Of a DNA stretch of 64,000 nt, positions 33,449-43,121 are shown one piece after another. The stretch covers positions 45,199,290 to 45,263,289 of the forward strand of contig NC_053039.3 of the NCBI RefSeq assembly GCF_002575655.3, in the 5' to 3' direction. The position numbers were made by a program, and so were the translations under genes. The notes beneath the pieces were generated by a model. It was not told the DNA's origin. It ran no database searches and saw only the letters and a list, made by a program, of their open reading frames with translations. The stretch comes from Aegilops tauschii subsp. strangulata (taxonomy: Eukaryota; Streptophyta; Magnoliopsida; Poales; Poaceae). The first letter of the stretch is position 1; every line of letters begins with the position of its first letter.

Positions 33449-35034
33449 GTGACCACCACCGCGTTCGCCGGATGACAACCATGCCCGCTATCTTAAGAAG
33501 ACATTGGAAGATGCGCGCCGGTCGGGAACTACTTCAAGTGATAAAAGGTTAGCAGAACGAAGAAGTGGGAAAAAAAGTTCCACAGCTCGGCGAACAGGCG
33601 AACCAATCGTGCCCCCCGCTCAAGGTGTCTAGCGATATCGTCGCAAATCTGCCGGGGATGGTGCCCGGTACCAATCCTGGTGAATACCTGGGCGACGATG
33701 TACATTTTGATACAATGTAGGTGGACGAATTCAGATACCAATACGGGAAGCCTCTCGTCAAAGATGGAAGTCCTCCTCTAACAATGATGATGCGAAGATT
33801 CCATCAATGGTACATGAAAACCTACAGCAAGTCTGGGAAGGATGCTTTGACGATGAGAATTAAAGATGACCACGACTTCATTGGACAAGATCTGTTAACT
33901 GTTGATTTTGACGAGTTTTTTCAGTTCTACAATCAAAAGGCCCTCGACAAATCACTCGTGGCTTGCTACTGTCTGTAAGTACTACTTTCTGTAATTAAGT
34001 CTCTATATATAGCTCAGCTCTTTCATTGTATGTATATATAATTATCTCACTATATTATGCAGATTGAAGATCGTCGAATGGAGAAAAGCACAAATCTATG
34101 ACATTGGGTTCATTAACCCAAATGTCATACATGAATTTACTGCTAAACACAATGTCTCAGAAACCGAGGACAACTTGGTAGAATCGTTGCTCAAAAATCA
34201 AAGCAAAGATAAAATACTCTTTCCTTACAACTTCAAGTGAGTGTTACTATCTTGTGCACATTCAGTTTCCCTTATTACTCGAGGCTATAGTAATGTAACT
34301 GATGAGTTATGCATGCGTGCGCAGGTTCCACTTTATTCTCCTAGAGATTAAGCTTGAGTGAGGAGAAGTAACCGTCTTAAACTCGAGACGAAAAGATCCC
34401 GAGGAATATGCGGACATGACTCGAATGCTCCAGAAGTAAGTTCAATCGGTCATTATCGCACCATATCGACAACTTTGTTCATTTCCTGATATCAAGTAAT
34501 TATTTTCTTTGTCTGGAAGGGTTTGGAAAGAGTTCACCTCAATTTCTCCGGGACTGCCGACCAAGCTGCGATTTAAACACCCGAAAGTAAGTACTACTAT
34601 CTAGTTCCGCGCATCTGCCATTGATTCTAGCTAGTTTCATCAATACCATTTAGCATGCTTGCTTATCAGTTTGATTGACCTCTATTTCTCGTAAAGTGCT
34701 TGTGGCAGGAAGCCGGGAATCATTTCTATGGATACTACATTTGCGAGTTCATCTACAACACGACGTCCTCTAATAAGCGGGGCTACTCTGAAAAACAATA
34801 TGAAGTGCGTAAGCAAAAATATTCATAATATTATTTTATTACCATCATTTGTGTTGAGTTTCATCCATACACATGTATTGATCCTCTTCTTCAATTTAGA
34901 TGTGGCAGATGCGGGATGAACTTCTACCACATGACCGCATAAAAGCAATTCAAGAGGAATTGGCGGGATTCTTTCTTGATCACGTCATCAATAAAGCCGG
35001 AGAATACCATGTGGCACTTGACTTCAGATGTTAG
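33449..35034 (+). pseudogene. CACTA gene 2, C-terminal Ulp1/C48-like protease domain with lost catalytic residues
   Basis: Exons inferred from splice motifs: to 33974, 34063-34236, 34325-34435, 34520-34586, 34697-34804, 34900-35034. They encode an upstream segment (VDEFRYQYGKPLVKDGSPPL near 33721) and a C48-like fold: ILFPYNFK, FHFILLEIKL, VLNSRRKDPEEYADM, GNHFYGYYICEF and HDRIKAIQEELAGFFLDHV. In active Ulp1-type proteases the His is followed by Asp in VLDS and Cys in a CGYY block; here the Asp is Asn (near 34379) and the Cys is Tyr (near 34730). A TGA stop lies near 34359 and a TAG near 33718. A C48 domain is common in the second protein of plant CACTAs. I infer it cannot cleave SUMO-like or peptide substrates. 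Confidence 0.82.
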
Positions 35035-35332
35035 GGATTGTAAGAGATCTTATATTGTATATATATGTAGCTAGTAGCGTCGGATAGATATACAAAAACT
35101 TGTTGTTCGACCAATCTCTCGAAGAAGGAGGAGGTCGATCACTTCTCTCTGTATATGTTCATGACGATCTTGTGTACTTAATAGTTTCCTTCATTTGCTT
35201 ACTAGCTAGCGTGTCGCGAGTTCTCTCTATAAGTATAGTACGCAGCGTCGACCAAGCACGGAGATAAGAGAGGTCACTTCTCTCTATTAGCTAGCTAACC
35301 CAATATATGAAACCCTTACATTAACCCTCCAA

Positions 35333-35355
35333 CCCCCCCCCCCCCCCCCCCCCCC
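35333..35355. repeat. Run of 23 C
   Basis: An uninterrupted poly-C on the plus strand about 200 bases inside the CACTA 3' end, followed by taaaaaaaac. Such runs are error-prone, so its length may be an assembly artefact. Confidence 0.9.
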
Positions 35356-35389
35356 TAAAAAAAACAAAAACGCCAACTCCTGAGCTAAC

Positions 35390-35560
35390 ACGAATCGGGA
35401 CCAAAGGCCCTCCTGTCTGAGAGCCGCAGCGGCCACGTGGAGCACCATCTGTCCCGGTTCATAAACGAACCGGGACTAAAGATGATGGGCTTTAGTCCCG
35501 GTTCCAGAACCAGTGCAAATGGGCCTCCGGGACAAATTAATGAAACTTTTTTTACTAGTG
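35390..35560. repeat. CACTA 3' subterminal palindromes and terminal inverted repeat
   Basis: cgaatcgggacc (about 35391), gtcccggttcataaacgaac (about 35452) and gtcccggttccag (about 35496) are the units seen at the 5' end. The terminus tttactagtg is the complement of cactagtaaa and matches the 5' terminus for the first eight bases and then weakly. Confidence 0.85.
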
Positions 35561-35610
35561 AAATCTTGGCTGCATGGCAACACCATCGGTATAGAAAGAT
35601 ATAGCCATGA

Positions 35611-37693
35611 CAGGAAATTCACCACACTTGGCCCCGTGTTGCCCCCAGGCGACACTGGGGCGACTCCCCACTGGCCGCCGCTAGAGCCTCTCCGGCTAGC
35701 ACACGCCGCTGCTGCCGCTGGCTCCTGCCGCGGTGGCAGCGGGCCCCACTGCCTAAGGCTGTGGGAGGTCGTTATCTCCGTCTTGGAGCCGCTGGGGGCG
35801 GCGGCCGGAGCTCACAGTGAGCGGAAGCCGGGGCGGTGGCCCTGGAGCTTGCTCGTTTTGGCGTCTCCTCTCGAGAGCGAAGGGTGCAAATGAGGTGATA
35901 GTGACAGCCCGGGGCGCTGCGGGGATCCGAGCCCCAGATCTGAATGCATCGCATGATGGTTCGGGGTGCAGCTTGGGGCGGTGACCCTGCTCGGTGCGTC
36001 CGCGTTTGTGCTGGCTTGGGGTCGCGACCGGAGGACGTGGTCGAGGTGCGCAGTGCGCTTCGGTGGCTATGGTGGCCAGAGCGTGGAGTCGCGGAAGGAA
36101 GGGCGTGGTCGAGGTGTGCTCTGGCTATGGTGGCCAGGGCGTGTCGTGGACGCCGGGGCGGCGGCATCGGAACGACAGCAGCGTTTGGGCGCGGTGTTCC
36201 TTCGTGGTAGGAGGTGCTGCGATGGGATGTGGTGCGGTGGTCCGTGCTGCGTGCAGCGCGGCGCGGCGTTGGAGCGTGTGGTCTTCGGACGGTGCGAATC
36301 TGGCGCTTGGAGCTACTGCGGTGCCGTGCTATAGCTCAGGAGGCGCGGCACGGAGGCCTGGGATGGCGCGGTGAGGTGGTAGCATTTCTGCCTTCACCGG
36401 CGGGTGCACGTGAACTATGGCCAGGAACCGTGGTGGTTAGTGGCCTCGGCCGGCCCTCTTCCGTGCCTTATCGGCATGGTGCTTGGTACGACGCGGTGGC
36501 TCATGCTGCATCCGGTGGTCCTGCTCCGGTCGATCGTCGAGGATATGCTATCCTGCGTGGCGAGAGGGTCGGCGGCAGCCTCCCTCCGTGAGGTGCTGGC
36601 GGCTGCGATGACTGCGATGTGGCATGTTCGGTGGCAGTGGCAGTGGTGGATGGTGGGCCCTCGTGTGGGAGGTTGACCGCTGGCGGTCACCATGAGGAGC
36701 GGTTGGCTGCGGCGGTCTCGGCACCTCTTCATCGATGGGCAACTTCAATGGTGGTGGTGGTTCGTGAGCTTGTCGGCGCCGGTGGGATGATGTGTGGCCG
36801 AGGTGGTGTGGGAGCTTGGGTGAAGACCCTGTCTCGGCCTTGTGCTGTGATCCTGTGACCAGCAATGGCGGCGGCTGTGGCCGTCGTGATCTTTCTGGAG
36901 GCGTCGCTGCTTTGTTGTCGCACCCCTCCTATAGGGATCCAGCCATCATGGCCTCTCCAGGGGAAACCCTTGATCTTGTGATCGGACGATTGCGGCACTT
37001 TGTTGTGTCGTTTCCCTTCTTGGGGGCTTCGTCTTGGAACTCGGCCTCGGCAAGCAGGACTGGTGGTTTGGGGCGGTTGTGGCGCCCAGCCTTCTGTGGC
37101 AATGATGATGGTGGGGCGATGTCGGCGACGCGGCAGTGGTTGCGGTAGTCGGCTCTTCTATGGCATGTCGGCGATATTGCCTCGGTTTGTTTGTTGCTGT
37201 GGAGTCGAAGCTGCGGCGGCGGGGCCTGTGGTATACGATGTTTGGCTGCATGTGGCCCATTCGGCGATCTTCCGTGGTGCCAGCCGTGCCTGGTTTTGCT
37301 CTTCAGAATTCTCCGTCGGAGTCGGAGTTGCGCTGTCTGGTCGCAAGTGGCTGGGTTTTGGCGCAGATCTTCATGCAACTTCACGCGTCCTGTACAATGT
37401 GGTTTGAGTCGATGGTCACCTACAGCGAAGTCGGAGTCGTTTGCTCAGAGTGTAGGGATGGCGATGACGCCTCTAGAGGAGGAGTGACAATGATGGCGCC
37501 TGTGTGCAGTCTTGCTGAGGCCCTCTTTGGAGTGGTGTGCGTCGGGTTCCTTATGTGTGCCGCTCAGCGATTGTGATGGTTTTCGCTAGGTTCTCCATAA
37601 TTAACTGCGCAATCTTCGCTCGACTTTCCCTAATTAACTTAGCAACGTTTTTCTTCTTAATGAATGCAGAATAACCGCCATTTAAAAAAAAGC
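35611..37693 (+). mobile_element. Second GC-rich non-coding retroposon
   Basis: It lies between two copies of atagccatga (35601-35610 and 37694-37703) and ends in aatgcagaataaccgccatt followed by an A-run (about 37683-37691). The 5' region (ccccaggcgacactggggcg near 35645) resembles the retroposon at 894-2157. A shared later block has ggggaaaccct, then tgtcgtttccc and cttgggggct near 36961-37028. The long GC-rich frames on both strands have no RT, endonuclease or known domains. At 2.1 kb it is longer than its relative, so one of the two may be internally deleted or 5'-truncated. Confidence 0.75.
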
Positions 37694-37703
37694 ATAGCCA
37701 TGA

Positions 37704-38987
37704 GGCATGTAATATATCGCCTGTTTAATTCATAATCAGTTAGAGAGATAAAAAAATACATCTATTAGAGAGCAAGTATAATTGATATGAGTGCCAACAA
37801 AATCAACAAGCACGCAGGAAAAAACAATACTGCGGTTACGACAAATAGACTTAGCTCTCGCTGCAGGTATCTGTGTAGCGGCTTGCACTAGCAGTTGGGG
37901 CGCGCCTCCTCAAAGAAAGTTTGGGCATTGCCAGTTTGTAGGCGTCCTTCTCATTGCTTTTGGTGCTCCTTACATGTACGTGAACATTAGCATAGTTTAG
38001 TACGGCTGATTGATTATAGTCCGTGACAGTAATTCAGATATGATATTAAAATGACAATTGGACTGCTAATTAATTATATCAGTTTCATTAATGCAGAAAC
38101 AAAGCAAAAGATATTTATTACAAGTAGAGGAACATCTATTCAGTGCACGACAATGAACAACTGGTAGCATAGTTTCTATAACACAAAATTGATCTTACAA
38201 AAGGAGAGCAAATAGTACATCAAAAGCGGATGACCGGACAACTGGTAGCATAGAACACAAAAATTAATCATGTTGGCTACACTTGACTTCTTATCAAAAG
38301 AGAAAAAATAACACATCAAAAGCAGATGCCCGAATGACCTTGTCGATTTAAGGCAGGTCGAAAAGCTCGATTAGCATGGAGGTGGGTGTTGGCATGGTGG
38401 CAGTACCGTTGGTTGCGTGGCACCGGTTGGACGTGGCAAGGAGACTTGACGGAGTACTTCTGATTTTTTTCCAGATAAAGCAAAAATGTTATACACAACC
38501 ACAAGTAATGTATTTAGCTTATGATTGGGTGCCAAGGTTTTCTTTTCTTAGCACCTACCCACACATCACCTAGCATTGGTGCTAGGTGATTTCGCCTACC
38601 GGGCTCGAATACACCATACTCAAGAACCCGTATAATTAACAACATACAAAGTTAAATACAACAAAACAGTTTAAGTTAACAATTGGTGGAACACCGGTAA
38701 GCTTGAATTAGTCATGTGGGAAAATACCTTTAACCTATGATTAATTATGTTGGATACTTGATCCTTGGAATAAGCCTAGAAAGTTATAACAAGTGGTTAA
38801 TTTGCCTGTAAATTAGTGTCATAATGCCGAAGAAATATTAGTCCCCTTCATTCATGTTAGTAGACATAACAACAAACACATGAGCTAAATTGAAGGGGGC
38901 AAAGAAATATTAGTCCCCTTTTTCTCGCAATTTTTTTAAAAGGAGCCATTCAATTTTCACTACAGCAAATATAGTAAGAATGCTTAC
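37704..38987. other. Intergenic DNA with a perfect 11-bp-stem hairpin
   Basis: No gene recognised. A perfect inverted repeat atcacctagca ... tgctaggtgat with a four-base loop lies at 38565-38590. The frame at 37791-38000 has no similarity I can name. Confidence 0.55.
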
Positions 38988-39278
38988 TATTTAAGGATTC
39001 AAGCTTTGGTAGAAACCGATCTGCTGGGTCTATGGCATTTGCAATCCCTGATAAACGTAATGGTCTATCAGTTAACAAAACAGTACAAAATGTTGAGTAA
39101 GATTGTTTTCCTTTTCTTTTCCAAAGAGATAAAAGTGTACATTATAGGTGTGAGTATCGCAGAAAACTAACCTATGAGTACGCATCTTGAGAACTGGTGG
39201 GTGGTAAGCATGAAAAGGTCATGTAGCACAGCTTGGTCTCTTGTTATTAAGTAGTCCATCTCATCCACAACGATCAAT
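38988..39278 (-). pseudogene. Two exons of a CDC6/ORC1-like replication ATPase (gene fragment)
   Basis: On the minus strand, exon 39278-39172 is bounded by acceptor ttgccag and donor gttagt and encodes LIVVDEMDYLITRDQAVLHD (a Walker B VVDE) and LFMLTTHQFSRCVLI. After a 123-bp intron, exon 39048-38988 (acceptor ttatcag, donor gtaagc) continues in phase with GIANAIDPADRFLPKLESLN. This is the Walker B to sensor 1 segment of the AAA+ ATPase CDC6, which loads the MCM helicase at replication origins; ORC1 is the main alternative. I see no Walker A exon to the right or C-terminal exon to the left, so it is a fragment of a gene or of a captured copy. The two exons have no stops and intact splice sites. 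Confidence 0.75.
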
Positions 39279-39985
39279 CTGGCAACCAGTGACATACAGT
39301 TCAGGTAACAAGATCAAAATGGCAAGAAAAGCCATTATCGTACAAGCAGGTTCAAATAGTTCCTACAACATCCTCCTTGAAGTTTCTTTGTGAGAAAACA
39401 TACATTGCAGTTGCTGAAGTGGTGCCAATTTGCTACTTGCCTTTTTTCAAACCTAGAATTTTCTTTGTTAGAAAAATATATTGACCTTACTGAACTATAG
39501 CAGAACCTATGTACACATAAATCAATCTTCACAAAAGCCCTTTTTGGCACTCGGAAAATGGAAGATGATTTTTGTGTGCAAAGAAAATGATAAGTTCCTT
39601 TATAAACATTGTTTTCCATTCTAAGATGCACACCATGCACAATATAAGGTCATTTGAACAAACTATGCCATAAGTTTCGCCATAACATTGGTCATTTGAC
39701 TTGAAAGCTATGAATCTTCACACATACACTAAAAGGGAAACCCCTTATAAGATTTTGTTAGTAGAAGTGTTCTGCTAAAATAAGACGCGACTGCTAATTT
39801 GACCAACTACCAGCGGTGTCCATGAAAATAATGGGCGCTTCTACTGTTACAGTGCTAGCGGCGTTCGGCCGAAGTAAACACTGCTAGTGTTGTACAACCA
39901 GGAAGGTATTCTGCCTCAAAACACCAACACCGTTTGAGGCAAGCAGACGCCGCAAGTTGGATGTAAACTAGCAGAGTTAGAAGGA
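39279..39985. other. Intergenic DNA, no further feature recognised
   Basis: The frame at 39335-39640 on the minus strand has no known similarity. Around 39840-39900 phrases such as gtgctagcggcgttc recur in complement near 40310-40360, hinting at an older element into which the MITE below inserted. Confidence 0.4.
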
Positions 39986-39990
39986 ACATG

Positions 39991-40252
39991 ATGGGAATGT
40001 TTGGTTGCCATCCGCACTTTGCCACACTTCTGTGCACCACAAGTGTGGCAAATTGAGGCAATTGTTTGATTGCAGCCATGGTTGTGGCATTGCCATATTT
40101 TTTTAGTCACATGCCCCATTTGTCATAGACTCAGTTGCTAGCCAATTTTTGCCACAAGTGTGGCGACCAATTTGACCACCACAAAAACTATGACATGCCA
40201 CACTTGTGGCAAATAAGTGTGGCAATGTGTGGATGGCAACCAAACATGCCTG
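39991..40252. mobile_element. MITE with inverted ends (tgtttggttgccatcc)
   Basis: The left end gggaatgtttggttgccatc is the near-complement of the right end ggatggcaaccaaacatgcc, and further inside ttgccacactt pairs with aagtgtggcaa. The inner part has repeated gccacacttgtggc palindromes and no coding capacity. About 260 bp. The superfamily is unresolved (hAT or Harbinger both possible) because I could not fix the TSD. Confidence 0.75.
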
Positions 40253-40420
40253 ACAAAACATGCTTGAACCACCACACCTGTCGAACGCACATTTTGCTCA
40301 AATAACGAGCAGCGTTTGAACGCTAGCTGCCAATGGTCGTACAATTAGCGGCGTATATGGCCACGACACACTGCTAAATTGTGCTGTTCTAAAGTAGCGA
40401 ACCCAAAAGATGAAACTTTG

Positions 40421-41008
40421 TTTTGTCTGCATTAGATGTAAACAATATTTATAGGTCACAAAAGTAACAACCCTACAGTGCCACCTCACAAATCGGACAC
40501 TTCCCCCATTGAACCTACTAATCTCCGCCGACATCGACAGGTCGTTAACAAATCTCATAACTTTTGTGTAACACATTAAATTTGTAATCACATATTCTAG
40601 TGATCACATGCATGATGAGATCGTCCAAAAAAATTGAAACGACAATAACAACAATTTGTAAAACTAATTACAATCTTGAAATTCAGTTACCAGCGTTCCA
40701 GCTAAAAGAAAACGCTGCTAAGCATAACATTAGCAACGTCTTGTCCTTTCTGCATGCTTCTAATATATCAAATCCCATCTCATATAAATCCAAATTTTGG
40801 AGATGCAACTCTCATTTGTCTGCATTAGATGTATACAAGTTTTTTAGGTCCAAAAAATAGCAACCTTGCCCTCAAAAGAGTCGACGACCCACCCAACCAT
40901 CTAACATGCTATACGAATAGCTATGTAAACAACACATGTCATAACTCTTGTGTAACACATTGAAATTTTAATCACACTTTCTAGTGATCACATAATGAAA
41001 CCATACAA
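40421..41008. repeat. Diverged direct repeat, offset about 390 bp
   Basis: tttgtctgcattagatgta at 40422-40440 recurs at 40815-40833, and later parts recur in order: cataact.ttgtgtaacacatt, then tctagtgatcacat (40596 and 40980). Between these the copies differ strongly. An old local duplication of unknown nature. Confidence 0.7.
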
Positions 41009-41164
41009 AGTTTCATTTATATTCCATAACATTTTTCATCTTGTAAAATCTGCTTAAATTACTAAACTACGGTAGCCACAGGCCAGTCCGCCTTAAACAC
41101 TGCTCCACTTGACTTTGGGAAAATTATCCAAATCTCGCCGGCAATGAACACTTGCCCGCACCGT

Positions 41165-41318
41165 CATGTCCCAATGCGGCCGACATCGTCGGGGTTCGTC
41201 TACGTCCTAGCATGGCCGACCTGATCGGCGTCCTTCTGTGTCCCAATGTGGCCGACCTCGCCGGCGTTCGTCTGCGTCATCGCTGATGTTCGTCTGCATC
41301 GCCGTCGGCGTTCATCTA
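41165..41318. repeat. Imperfect tandem repeat of about 36 bp
   Basis: Units of the form tcccaatgYggccgac then YcgYcggcgttcgtctRcg occur about three times, with two shorter units up to the LTR start at 41319. Non-coding. Confidence 0.7.
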
Positions 41319-41434
41319 TGTTGGCGCCGCATCCTCGCAGCACCGCTTCTTCTTCTACCTCACAATCTCTCTACTCTCTTGTTTCTCTCAAGAGCACACC
41401 ATGAGAAAAGCTCAAAGAAAACACACACACACAC

Positions 41435-41492
<58 letters not shown>

Positions 41493-41759
41493 AAGAAGGA
41501 TGTCCAGATGCCTTTGCCCAGAACACTTCCTTGTTGAACACAAAGACTACATTGTTTCTTCTACCAACAAAAATGAACTTGTTACACAGCCGGTTAGTAG
41601 TGCACGCACACAAGCCAGCCACACCACGACTAGCTCCACTAGATGGTACAAACGTCCACTAGCAATCCCATGACTCAGCCACCTCCTCACTTCCTGGAGA
41701 ACACGTCTGATTACTAGGATCTCCTCTAAGTCAATCTACCAACTAGCTCTATCCATGCA
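41319..41759 (-). repeat. Left (3') LTR of TRIM-like element
   Basis: Matches 56293-56707 along its length except for an expanded AC microsatellite that the other copy lacks. Confidence 0.85.
41420..41491. repeat. (AC)n microsatellite, about 35 units
   Basis: Near-perfect AC repeat with one aa interruption at about 41435, inside the left LTR. The same place in the right LTR is just acacacacgcgcgtgcagac. Confidence 0.95.
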
Positions 41760-41940
41760 TGTACGTGTGATTCACTCCTCCAACTATCCTGTATTGGGTT
41801 GCTAAAGGTGATATGGACAGGCAGGAGGGGCATGATATTTTTGTTCGCTACACGAGGCAGAAAACCTCGTCTGTGTTTGATCGTATTGAAGAGCACAATG
41901 ATACATCGGCGGACCCTGCGAGGCAGGGCCGCCGGTCACA

Positions 41941-43121
41941 ATGAGTATTTTGGCCTGGAACTGTCGAGGACTGGGGTTGGACTCGACAGTTGGCGAGCTT
42001 CGAGACCTGATACGGTCCTACAACCCAGCGGTGGTGTTTTTATCGGAAACAAAGAAATCAGCAAAGGCTATGGAGAGACTTAAGTGGAGAGTAGGGTTCA
42101 GACATGGAGTTGCGGTGGATTGTGTTGGTAAGAGTGGAGGGCTTGCTTTGTGGTGGAGATATCATGTGAATGTAACAGTCCGGCCGTGGTGTCAGTATTA
42201 TATAGATTCCCAGGTAGTGTTGTACCTATAGGTTCACTGGAATCTATGGGGAGCCGTGTGTGGAAAAGAGAAAGAAAACGTGGGAGGTGCTGAGGTACTT
42301 GAGAACCCTAGATGATCTACCTGGATATGTGTTGGAGACTATAATGAGGCGATGGTGCAGAAGGAGCAGATTGGTGGAAACCCAAGATGCATTAGGCAGA
42401 TGGACGAGTTTCGTGACTACGTGGCCGACCGTGGACTCGCGGACACGGGGTTCTCAGGGTATCCGTTCACGTGGAATAATAAGAGAGAAGGGACAGAAAA
42501 TATTCAAGTTAGATTGGATAGGGCCATGTGCTCGGCGTCTTTCATGCAGATGTTCCCGGCATCCGAGGTGCAGCACGTTTTGACGGAGGAGTCCGATCAC
42601 CAGGCGCTTTTGTCCATGTTGCGTCGACACTGGTCGACCAAGTAGTGCGGGCGCAGAGACCCTTCCAGTACGAGGCGGCTTGGGCAAGGCACGCGGATTA
42701 CGAGGCCATGGTGGCCAATGCATGGGACGCGGCTCATGTGGCCAATCATATGCAGCCCGGTATGGATGCAACATGCAAGCAGCTCGCATTAATGGCCAAA
42801 GCCATGCAAACCTAGAGCCGGGAAGTTTTTGGATCTATTAAAAAGCAGATTGGTCACTTAAAATGGCAGCTCAAAGATGCCAAGGAGCGAACATTACGAA
42901 CAGGCTATGGGCAGGAAATAAAGGATATTGAGGATTAGTTGCATGAAATGTATGAACGAGAGGAGATTTATTACAAGCAGAGATCAAGGATGGATTGGCT
43001 ACAATATGGTGACCAAAATACACAGTATTTTCAGAACAGAGCTTCTCATAGGAAGAGGAAAAACACAGTTAAGGCGTTACGAAGGGAGGATGGAACCAAA
43101 TGCATGGATGATGATGGTATG
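41941..43121 (+). pseudogene. LINE 1 ORF2, endonuclease part
   Basis: ATG 41941 opens with MSILAWNCRGLG, the classic start of plant L1 APE-type endonucleases. LSETKKSAKAM near 42042 and SGYPFTWNNKREG near 42455 are further endonuclease blocks, and EESDHQALL near 42587 carries the terminal SDH. The reading frame shifts several times (near 42230, 42330 and 42640), with stops near 42813 and 42937. The endonuclease nicks target DNA for retrotransposition. The frame is cut at 43121 by the Athila-like element. Confidence 0.85.

Larger units (their letters stand above)
3695..35560 (+). mobile_element. CACTA (En/Spm, DTC) DNA transposon, about 13 kb, expanded to 32 kb by two LTR insertions
   Basis: The element starts with cactagtagaaaacagggc at 3695 and ends with the inverted form tttactagtg at 35551-35560. 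The flanks are AAA at 3692-3694 and AAA at 35561-35563, the 3-bp TSD typical of CACTA transposons. Subterminal arrays of cggttcgtg/cacgaaccg palindromes lie inside both ends. Two genes run left to right: a small ORF plus transposase (4389-8270), and a second gene with Transposase_24-like, proline-rich and Ulp1/C48-like parts (12300-35034). Removing the two Gypsy elements leaves about 13 kb, a normal size for Triticeae Caspar-type CACTAs (family name tentative). Stops and frameshifts in both genes mean this copy cannot supply its own transposase, though its ends might still be mobilised by a relative. It also carries a CLASSY-like hairpin (11353-11838). Confidence 0.93.

Noticed and set aside
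33721..35034. Host SUMO protease (Ulp1) gene
   Set aside because: Lies within the CACTA boundaries, is preceded by CACTA gene 2 parts, and has a lost catalytic Asp and Cys; a transposon-borne domain.
35944..37576. Many overlapping frames of 90-150 codons
   Set aside because: GC-rich retroposon body; frames on both strands open by composition, no domain seen.
37791..38000. Possible small membrane protein frame (69 codons)
   Set aside because: No recognised similarity, no clear promoter or context; too weak.
41314..41318. 5-bp TSD of the TRIM-like element
   Set aside because: Flanks atcta (left) and tcatt (right) do not match well enough to call.
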